Shown piece by piece: positions 8,531 to 15,240 of a stretch of DNA of 64,000 bases. This DNA comes from Siphonodentalium dalli. Its lineage: Eukaryota > Mollusca > Scaphopoda > Gadilida > Siphonodentaliidae. A model generated the notes under the pieces. The model made no database searches. It was given only the letters and a program-made list of their open reading frames with translations, and was not told the origin of the DNA. Where the stretch lies: contig CP136068.1 in NCBI GenBank assembly GCA_032622095.1, positions 54,456,025 to 54,520,024 on the forward strand, given 5' to 3'. Position 1 is the first letter of the stretch. Each line of letters begins with the position of its first letter. Position numbers and translations under genes: made by a program.

Positions 8531-9789
8531 ATGAATACAGAGAGTACCATACCTCTAAATTGTCATTATTTGAATCGCCCCCGGTTGACAGCGGAATACA
8601 AGCGACAGAATGGATAAACTACAGACCCGTGAATCAGCTGACAGACACTGCAGCTTTAGAGTTCAATATTCCCGCCATGGCCACAACCTACATGGACCTC
8701 AAACGGACATTGCTACTTCTCAAACTCAAAATAACCAAGCAAGATGGTTCGGCTCTAACCGTTAATGACGATGTGGGTCTGATAAATGCACCCCTACATT
8801 CAATATTTTCGCAGGTCGATTTGAATATACAGCAAGTTCCCGTGAGTCAAGTCGGTCCGAATTATCCATACAAAGCATATTTCGATGTACTCTTAGAAAC
8901 TGAACGTAAGGAACAGCTACATGGACAAGCGTTCGAAAAGGACACGGCAGGTGGTATGGACCTGGCAGATTCGAAAAGCGGGAACTCTGGCCTGTATTAC
9001 AGGTCCAAAACAACCCGTACTAGTCAAATAATGGATATTATGGGATCAATTCAGCTTGACTTCTTCCAACAGGACAAATTACTACTAAATGGTCTCCCGC
9101 TCACGTTAAAATTCTGGCAGACGAGAGATGTTTTTAGACTGATGTATGCGGGAACCACTGAGACATACAAGTTGAAAATACAGGAAGCTAATTTGAGACT
9201 AGCCACTGTGAAAGTTAACCCCGGTGTATTACTCAGTCATACTGAGTCACTCAAGAAAAATAACGCGTGTTATCCTTTTTCAAAATCTATCATAAAGACG
9301 TATACAGTGTCAAAAGGTGCATTCAGTTTGGGAGAAGATAATCTATTTCAAGGAAACGTACCCAGTAGCTGTATTATTGGCTTAGTATCATCAAAGGCTG
9401 AAAGCGGTTCACGCGATAAGAACCCGTTCAACTTTGCGACTTTTGGATGCAACTTCGTCGGATTTTACGTCAACGGGCAGTCTATGCCCGCCCAAGCACT
9501 CCAACCGAACTTTACCAGTAAGGAATATGTAGAAGCTTACAATACGATAATAAAAGATGCGAAACGAAAAGCCGTTCATATTACTTATGAGGATTATGCG
9601 AAAGGTTATTGCATATATCGGATAAACCCGCAAGGAATTAATCACGACAGGGTCATACCACACAAAGGTCACACACGCCTCGAAATTAAATTCTCATCGG
9701 CTTTGAAAGACAATTGTACTGTAATCGTATACGCAAAATTTCCTGCCGTTCTCAAAGTTGACGAGAGTCGTAAAGTTTGCATTGAATAA
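8527..9789 (+). CDS. PY: Major capsid protein (double jelly roll, PY type)
   Basis: 420 residues, the length class of invertebrate Polinton capsid proteins that genome projects often label F54H12.2-like. Recognisable parts are the N-terminal WINYRPVNQL region, the strand set ending LFSQVD-type (here IFSQVDLNIQQ), YPYKAYFDVLLET, the FFQQDKLLLNGLPL segment, and the C-terminal strand block ending TVIVYAKFPAVLKV. In related viruses this trimerises into pseudo-hexameric capsomers. The frame is uninterrupted. It starts within the end of the previous gene, and its stop codon shares one base with the next ATG (TAATG). Confidence 0.88.
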   Translation: MNEYREYHTSKLSLFESPPVDSGIQATEWINYRPVNQLTDTAALEFNIPAMATTYMDLKRTLLLLKLKITKQDGSALTVNDDVGLINAPLHSIFSQVDLNIQQVPVSQVGPNYPYKAYFDVLLETERKEQLHGQAFEKDTAGGMDLADSKSGNSGLYYRSKTTRTSQIMDIMGSIQLDFFQQDKLLLNGLPLTLKFWQTRDVFRLMYAGTTETYKLKIQEANLRLATVKVNPGVLLSHTESLKKNNACYPFSKSIIKTYTVSKGAFSLGEDNLFQGNVPSSCIIGLVSSKAESGSRDKNPFNFATFGCNFVGFYVNGQSMPAQALQPNFTSKEYVEAYNTIIKDAKRKAVHITYEDYAKGYCIYRINPQGINHDRVIPHKGHTRLEIKFSSALKDNCTVIVYAKFPAVLKVDESRKVCIE

Positions 9790-9923
9790 TGAATACACTC
9801 GGACTCATGAGGGCGATAAATAGTTTCACAAACCATAACAAGAAAACCATAGTCAGAAATGGTAACGCCACCAAGATCGTATTATTAGCCATAAATATAA
9901 ATAATAATACAATTATTCTATAA
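9789..9923 (+). CDS. 44-codon ORF directly after the capsid gene
   Basis: ATG at 9789 overlaps the capsid stop codon by one base, and TAA is at 9921-9923. The product is short and basic in the middle (NKKTIVRNG), with a hydrophobic stretch KIVLLAI. About 65 bases of it recur at 36425-36495 in host DNA with few changes, so this piece of sequence belongs to the family. It may be the start of a longer protein whose remainder was displaced by the insertions that begin just downstream. Confidence 0.45.
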   Translation: MNTLGLMRAINSFTNHNKKTIVRNGNATKIVLLAININNNTIIL

Positions 9924-10079
9924 ACTAGCTTTCAAATTTTATGCGGGAAATTTGCGTACTTCCATATTTCAAGTTTTCCCGTTTCTCGTGGCATACATTA
10001 CTTTCATCAAACTGTCTTCTTTATTACACAAGCTGATAGGCCCGACTTCACCCGGGCTGTTTCCCATCTGCTTTCCGGT

Positions 10080-10620
10080 GAAAGGTGCGATTTGACCTTC
10101 AATTGACTATTTCGAAAGTCAAGGTCAGGTCAGGGTCATGATTTGTCCAGTCCAAAACACCCCCACCCGTAGAAAACTACCCATAGGTAGCAAATTTCGT
10201 CGAAATCCGTCCGTTTTACCCAACTTGACCTTTAATTAACAATTTTGACGGTCAAGGTAAGGTCAGAGTCATGATTTGACCCGTCCAAAACACCCCCCCC
10301 CCCGACAAAAGTACCCATAGGTATCAAATTTCGTCGAAATCTATCCGTTTTATCCGAGTTGACCTTTGATTGGCCATATTGAAGGTCAAGGTCAGGCCGA
10401 GGTCACGATTTGACCCGTTCAAAACTCTCCTCGGACCAAAGTATCCCTAGGTATCAAATTTCGCCGAAATTTGTCCGTTTTACCCAAATTGACCTTGCAT
10501 TGACAGTTTTAAAGGTCAAGGTCAGGTCGGGGTCACGATTTGACCCGTTCAAAACACTTCCCGGACACAAATACCCATAGGTATCAAATTACGTTGAAAT
10601 CTATGGAAAGCCGAGGAGGA
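10080..10620 (-). repeat. Helitron-like minisatellite block (GACCTTGACCTT type)
   Basis: About four imperfect units of roughly 120 bases, each with AAGGTCAAGGTCAGG-type strings and a TTTGACCCGT-type string. The reverse complement matches the units at 58600-59600. A stem GCCCG/CGGGC near 10037-10055 resembles the 3' hairpin of the Helitron-like elements, but the final CTAG is not clean. Confidence 0.65.
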
Positions 10621-10694
10621 CATGTTGGTTGCTAATTGCTAGATATACGACGCGGTATTTTGAAGGTGTTTCAAACTAGGAGATAGAAGTATTC

Positions 10695-11335
10695 TGCCTT
10701 TCAAATGGTGATGAATTATAGTAGTTTATTCAAATTTTATGGCATAAATTGTTATTAAAACCGTATATACTATAAAAAATTAATGACTCGAAAATTAAGT
10801 GGGCCTTTAAACAAAGTCACAATTGCATTTAGGCTCATCTCATACTCGTCCATTCAGCGATATTCTACTGCGCAGTTTGTTATAGCCTCCAGTATTTATT
10901 GAGCGTTATACCCCCAACTGTTATAATTTGCCTTTAGCAGGCGTACTCTTGCCTCAGATTATTGAGATATTATGTCACACATAATCACATTAAATCGCAT
11001 CGTAACATAGCAATTGTGTGGGCTCCTTGGCGTGAATATGTAATGAGAAATAAGGTCATACGTAATGACATTAAACTCAAGAAAACCCTCGAAAACAAAA
11101 CAAAATCACATTTAATGTTTTACGTTATTTCCTTCATAAAAAGAATCTTCGTGATAATGAACCCTCTCGTTACTTTAGAATATAGAATTAACCTTAAAAT
11201 AAAAAAAATCTTTGGAACACAGAACCTTCGGAATAACGAACCTTCGGATTGGTGAACCTTCGGAATAGCGAACATTCAGAGAAATTTCGGAATAGTGGAC
11301 CTTCGGGATAGTGAACCTTCGGAATAGAGCCATGC
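10695..11335 (+). repeat. Dispersed repeat R1, copy within the Polinton
   Basis: Collinear with 22590-22847 plus 24577-25012. It starts TTTCAAATGGTGATGAATTA and ends in a 16-bp minisatellite around CTTCGGAATAGCGAAC. This copy lacks the hAT-like element found in the other and so shows the empty site at about 10937. No coding capacity is seen. Confidence 0.8.
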
Positions 11336-11827
11336 CCCCCAATATTCATATTATATGCCCAGAGTTCAAAGGTATGGACCCATAAAATTCAAAACTTGGC
11401 CCTTAAAATAATGAACTCCAAATTGGAGCACACACAGAACACCACTTAAGTCAACTGAACCTATGTCATGTCCCAATGCGGGAGGGTCCATATATACCAC
11501 AACATTCATAGTATATGCCAAGAATTCAAAGGTATGGGCCCACGTAATGACATAAAATCTCAAGAAAACCAGCGAAAACAAAACAAAATCACATTTAATG
11601 TTCTAAGTTAAGTTATTTCCTCCTGTATCTGTATCGGTGCGCGCGCATGATCAGTTCGGATGTGAGCGCACACTCCATATAAAGAATCTTTGTGAAAATG
11701 AACCCTCTCAAATTAGTCTCAATACTTTAAAATATAGAATTAACCTAAAAATAACAAAAACCTTCGGAATAGAGAACCTTCGGAATAGCGGACCTTCGGG
11801 ATAGCAAACCTTCATAATAGAAGCATG
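11336..11827. repeat. Second partial R1 unit with minisatellite tail
   Basis: 11540-11760 repeats parts of 11040-11200 (the CTCAAGAAAACC and ATTTAATGTT strings and the AACCCTCTC string). It again ends in CTTCGGAATAG repeats (11761-11820), so R1 is internally duplicated here. Confidence 0.6.
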
Positions 11828-12059
11828 TCCCCACAATTACACCGGTGACGTAAACACATGTGCCAATCTTAGTTGTACTCTCGTAATTATCGGTACGATG
11901 AAACGGTGACGGAATCTGACGAGGTTTGCCGAATGTACAATCACCCATCGACCATGCGATACAAAAAAACCAAAAGCAATAAACACCACACTACGGTGGC
12001 GTAATGAGATAGATGTTTGTCCCATAGACAAATTACCTCTTTATATCCAATATCCCCGG

Positions 12060-12401
12060 ATGTATATAGTTAACACAGACGAGAGTAGCCAACCTGGACG
12101 CCACTGGATATTGATGACATTCCAGGAACATAACGTATCAGAGTTCTTCGACCCTATGGGATTAAAACCCGAGTGTTACAACGGACGATTTAAACACGTG
12201 TTGTTATTGAATGGACCTCGTTACGAGTGCAATGCTTACAGATTACAGGGTTCTAATATATGCGGTCCCTATTGCATATACTTTGCATTCTATAAACTGT
12301 GCGGATACAGTCTAGAAAATATAATGAGACGTTTCAGTGCCAATAATTATATGTATAATGATTTAATTATTAAGGATTTTATGTTGAAATATATTCTGTA
12401 A
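12060..12401 (+). pseudogene. PRO: Adenain-type capsid maturation protease, N-terminus damaged
   Basis: 113 residues from the first ATG. All catalytic motifs of the adenovirus-type cysteine protease remain: GRHWI (His, about residue 16), FFDPMG (acidic residue) and the oxyanion Gln plus nucleophile region LQGSNICGPYC. The family normally has about 45-55 residues before the His. Here only a short homologous piece continues upstream in frame (DKLPLY, 12027-12044), and before that the sequence belongs to a repeat also found near 37.8-38.0 kb. The gene is therefore probably 5'-truncated by insertion. The enzyme would process capsid precursors during virion maturation. An alternative is a short upstream exon that I cannot see. 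Confidence 0.8.
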
Positions 12402-12516
12402 ACGCTCTTCATTAGCGACAACGAGATAAACACTCTTTAAATTATATTATGTATATAAATAAAATATTGTAAATACAATCATTTATCGTTCTTATATTAT
12501 CATATGTATGACTGGG

Positions 12517-12563
<47 letters not shown>

Positions 12564-12748
12564 CTGGGTTGAGAGGGGTGGGGGTGGGGGGTCTGTGGAG
12601 AGAGTCCGGTGAGGTGGTATTAGGTCTGTTGTCAAAACAAACAAAAAAAATCTATTGTTTTTGTTTGTTTCGTCAAAAGCCTAAAAAACAAAGGTATGTG
12701 AGCCATCCCCCCGAATGAAAAATATAGATAATCGATACATATATATAT
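12402..12748. other. Convergent intergenic region with AATAAA and a TA microsatellite
   Basis: It lies between the rightward protease and the leftward TBP-like gene. It holds AACGCTCTT (12401-12409), an AATAAA at about 12459 for the protease transcript, a (TA)n run at about 12520-12560 and a G-rich GT stretch (12562-12600). No ORF is supported. Confidence 0.6.
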
Positions 12749-13273
12749 TTATTCTGAAAGTAATTCAAGTTCACATATGGTAGGATATACAATATTTAAC
12801 ATCTGCTTTTCACTTTTAATGCCCGTAATCACAATTTTTCCATTATGAAAGCATGTAAAATGTATTTTCTCACGTCTGAACATTGCCGCAGGGAACAGCT
12901 CTAATTCGTAAGAACATTCCATAAGTTTCACTAAAATGTTTAAGTCAAGTTTTCCATTTAACTGACAAAATGCAGACATTGTCAAAATTTTTATGGAATT
13001 TAATCTCACTCGCCAACCACATTTTTGAATATGTCGAGCGTACCGACGCAATCGAACTCGTGTCTGTTTGACACTATCAGAAAGCCCGTTAACAACGATT
13101 TTACCCGTGTTAAACACGAGGCAACATCCACCGAATTTAGAATGTTTCCATACAACTCCGCTAAACTTTTTGGAATTGTATTCAATGTTCGAACAGCCGA
13201 GTGTCAAATCCCTTAGATTAATAGAACAGTTCAAATCTGCAGAACATACGACATTAGTTATTCGTAGCATCAT
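12749..13273 (-). CDS. TATA-box-binding protein (TBP) homologue encoded by the Polinton
   Basis: 174 residues, essentially a bare TBP core (two saddle repeats, about 1-87 and 88-174) without the variable N-terminal arm. The matching landmarks are EYNSKKFSGVVW and LVFNTGKIVVNG in repeat 1, the RRYARHIQKCGW linker helix, and YELELFPAAMFR plus CFHNGKIVITG in repeat 2. The four DNA-kinking phenylalanines of TBP have counterparts at 37, 54, 127 and 142. Asn 7 matches the minor-groove Asn of repeat 1, while the repeat 2 position is Thr 98. It probably binds TATA boxes of the element or competes at host promoters (inference). It starts 11 bases after the PC4-like gene, and its stop lies in AATAAA. 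It is very divergent from cellular TBP, so it is not a simple recent host copy. Confidence 0.9.
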   Translation of the reverse strand: MMLRITNVVCSADLNCSINLRDLTLGCSNIEYNSKKFSGVVWKHSKFGGCCLVFNTGKIVVNGLSDSVKQTRVRLRRYARHIQKCGWRVRLNSIKILTMSAFCQLNGKLDLNILVKLMECSYELELFPAAMFRREKIHFTCFHNGKIVITGIKSEKQMLNIVYPTICELELLSE

Positions 13274-13284
13274 AGGAGTAATGT

Positions 13285-13896
13285 TTAGATCAATGTCTGC
13301 ATCCGGTTAATCAAACACGTTCTATCGCCGTTGGGGCAGCATTCCATACATCTTAAAGATCCTTCCTGGTTTTGGTGATCGTCGGTCAAATAGCACTGCA
13401 CAGTCTGATCAATTTCAGGAATATTAGCACACAGGACGAATATAGCTCCAACTAGTTCTTCAAATTGGTCGAATGTCAGAGATATTCCGTATTTGGTTAC
13501 ACACAAATCATCTGAATGTTCAGGCAGCCAATACCTGCGAATGTCAACACGCGGGATGCCGCTCTTTATCGTAATGAAGAAATTCCCTCCGATATGACGT
13601 CTCATGAATACATCGTCTTCACCGGTACGATAACTGACCACTTCTTGATGTATATCTGCTAAGTAAGATTTCAACTCTTTGAATCTCCTTAGATTTAATG
13701 TTATTCCAGATTTTGTCGGAAATTTATGGCCCGCAGAACTTTCACCGCACTCTCGTATGTGTATATACAGATTTCCCTGGAATCGGCCGTCAAATAGGAA
13801 AATGTCATTTCCTAACGGGGCCAAGCATTGTGGATGGAACGCCCTCTCGTTGGTTTCAGTCCGTTGGTTTCCTTCAACATCGGGTTGATCAGTCAT
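13285..13896 (-). CDS. Tandem PC4-domain (transcription coactivator p15-like) protein
   Basis: 203 residues from the ATG at 13896, preceded in the same frame by a pyrimidine-rich ..TTTTCCAG that could be a 3' splice site, so a 5' leader intron is possible. Two PC4-like repeats are present. Repeat 1 is about 31-88 (GRFQGNLYIHIRE, SGITLNLRRFKEL). Repeat 2 is about 97-163 (RVDIRRYWLPE, YGISLTFDQFEELV). The GISL-x-x-x-Q/R-F helix start and the IREYW-like strand are the PC4 signature. The tail has four Cys (CMECC, TC). PC4 proteins bind single-stranded and melted promoter DNA and assist TFIID-driven initiation, and they also act in replication. The TBP homologue follows 11 bases downstream on the same strand, suggesting one transcript. 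Confidence 0.85.
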   Translation of the reverse strand: MTDQPDVEGNQRTETNERAFHPQCLAPLGNDIFLFDGRFQGNLYIHIRECGESSAGHKFPTKSGITLNLRRFKELKSYLADIHQEVVSYRTGEDDVFMRRHIGGNFFITIKSGIPRVDIRRYWLPEHSDDLCVTKYGISLTFDQFEELVGAIFVLCANIPEIDQTVQCYLTDDHQNQEGSLRCMECCPNGDRTCLINRMQTLI

Positions 13897-13992
13897 TGTT
13901 TTTTTATTTTGAACCTGGAAAATAAGAAAACAAAACATTACTTATCAGTTACACATCGAGAATACAAAAGTCCGAAAGGAGTCCGCTCATGC

Positions 13993-14009
13993 GTTTGGTG
14001 GATGTTGGG
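13993..14009 (+). promoter_or_regulatory. 17-mer shared with the ATPase upstream region
   Basis: GTTTGGTGGATGTTGGG, present inverted at 4588-4604. It lies about 100 bases upstream of the PC4-like start and at the edge of the GC-rich tract. Confidence 0.3.
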
Positions 14010-14010
14010 T

Positions 14011-14248
14011 GTGGGGGGAGGCCCGCCCCCCGCCCGCCCCGCCCGCCCTGGGGGAGGGGGGGGGGCCCGCCCGCCCGCCCGCCCGCCCGCCCTGGGGAGG
14101 GGAGGCCCGCCCGCCCGCCCGCCCGCCCGCCCTGGGGAGGGGGAGGCCCGCCCGCCCGCCCGCCCGCCCCCGCCCACCCTGGGGAGGGGGAGCCCCGCCC
14201 CCGCCATGTCGCCCTGGGGGGAGGGGGGAGGCCCGCCCCCCGCCCGCA
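14011..14248. repeat. GC-rich quadruplex-prone tract between divergent genes
   Basis: About 240 bases made almost only of CCCGCCCG runs alternating with CTGGGGAGGGGG. There are four to five imperfect units of roughly 50 bases, set in an otherwise AT-rich element. The minus strand reads as repeated GGGCGGGC, which can form G-quadruplexes and equals a chain of GC-box (Sp1/KLF-type) sites. It separates the leftward PC4/TBP pair from the rightward ORF at 14293, so it may act as a divergent promoter. The long Pro/Gly/Ala/Arg ORFs through it are low-complexity artefacts. Confidence 0.75.
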
Positions 14249-14270
14249 TACTCAATAAGAATAAGAAAAT

Positions 14271-14285
14271 TGAGTCATTGAGTCA
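14271..14285 (+). promoter_or_regulatory. Two AP-1-like TGAGTCA heptamers
   Basis: TGAGTCA occurs at 14271-14277 and again at 14279-14285, eight bases before the ATG at 14293. This matches the consensus for bZIP (AP-1) factors. Use in vivo is inference. Confidence 0.3.
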
Positions 14286-14292
14286 GTTCATT

Positions 14293-14853
14293 ATGGAGAG
14301 AATACTACCCGCAGAAATACTGGAGAAAATATACAATCAGCTAATTGAAATGTCAACTATAAATCCAGAAATAAAAAAACAACTACTACACAATTGGTTT
14401 ATAAGAGAAATTAAAATAATACTGAAGAATATAGATGAAGGATATTTTCCTGTACAACGATTGAAATCTTTGATTGAGAGGTCTGAATTTGAAACTGATT
14501 TCTTACAAGATATATTGAATCAAATGTATTCAAATCGCTGGGTATTTAGAGGCGTTCCTAAAAACAAAATACATGACATTCGTGAACTTATTGGAGATAA
14601 CTTTGTGAGATTTGCAGAATACCGAGACTGGGTTTTCAATCAGAGAAGTTTTGAAGAAGTGACAATAATTCATGGATATATCATTCTCCGTGAACCGGGT
14701 ACACTGTTCACGATTGAACAAATACTTAACAGCGGCGTGATTTTGGATTACATTTCTACAAGTAAATCGAAATATATTTCAGAATTAGAGAATGAATTAA
14801 TCTGGTCATTCGGAATAATCTGGAATTATGGTGACTCTTCGTTGAGAAAATAA
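14293..14853 (+). CDS. Unknown Polinton protein, possibly F-box-like N-terminus
   Basis: 186 residues. I start at the ATG at 14293 because the upstream part of the open frame is the GC-rich low-complexity tract. The opening ILPAEILEKIYNQLIEM resembles the first helix of an F-box (LP-x-E-IL-x-KI), but the rest (two helical stretches rich in Ile/Lys, then FGIIWNYGDSS) matches nothing I know. The stop is followed by AATAAA-like A-rich sequence and then by convergent polymerase transcription. If it is an F-box protein it could recruit a host ubiquitin ligase, which is speculative. Confidence 0.6.
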   Translation: MERILPAEILEKIYNQLIEMSTINPEIKKQLLHNWFIREIKIILKNIDEGYFPVQRLKSLIERSEFETDFLQDILNQMYSNRWVFRGVPKNKIHDIRELIGDNFVRFAEYRDWVFNQRSFEEVTIIHGYIILREPGTLFTIEQILNSGVILDYISTSKSKYISELENELIWSFGIIWNYGDSSLRK

Positions 14854-15240
14854 AAAAAAAAATAGTTGTTTTTGGTTTAAGTATAAACCAAAAATGAGAT
14901 TGTACTGGAGGTAAAAATGTAATGATAGAAATCATAATTCATAACTAACCTGTATAGAATATTTCACACGCACAGTATAGGACTACCGAATTTGTAATTG
15001 TGAATTGGATCGGGTAGCATTTTATAGATCGAAAAAATGGACACCTTGGATAAATTGACCAATGACGGCCATACGTTTATAGTAATACGTGTTCATACAC
15101 GCTCGATGTTATCTAACATCGAACGTGTTTGAACGAGTCTTAGTATAATCCGATAACTACCATCGATCGAATATTTACACTCTCATTACAACCTTGATCA
15201 AATATAGACGATTAAATTATATATATATTACGTACCTCGT
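14854..15240. other. Convergent intergenic region before the polymerase 3' end
   Basis: A-rich run with AATAAA at the ORF end, a hairpin TTTTTGGTTT/AAACCAAAAA (about 14869-14894), then AT-rich DNA with no ORF. A second inverted pair around ATCTAACATCGAACGTG (15110-15135) is visible. Probably 3' ends of both converging transcripts. Confidence 0.5.

Larger units (their letters stand above)
9924..12027. mobile_element. Nested insertions inside the Polinton
   Basis: No Polinton gene fits here, and several parts match repeats elsewhere in the window. 10080-10620 is a Helitron-like minisatellite block. 10695-11335 is the dispersed repeat also seen at 22590-25012. 11828-12027 shares strings with 37797-37980, including a GTGGCGTAATGA string. 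The insertions separate the capsid gene from the protease and appear to have removed the protease N-terminus. Exact borders are uncertain. Confidence 0.75.

Noticed and set aside
12749-13273. The idea that the TBP homologue is a processed copy of the host gene
   Set aside because: It is too divergent, has no poly-A tail or target duplication of its own, and is packed 11 bases from its partner gene inside the element. A tree would settle it.
13828-14292. Long Pro/Arg/Gly/Ala-rich ORFs through the GC tract in three frames
   Set aside because: They follow the CCCGCCCG repeat in every frame and strand. The credible start of the rightward gene is the ATG at 14293.
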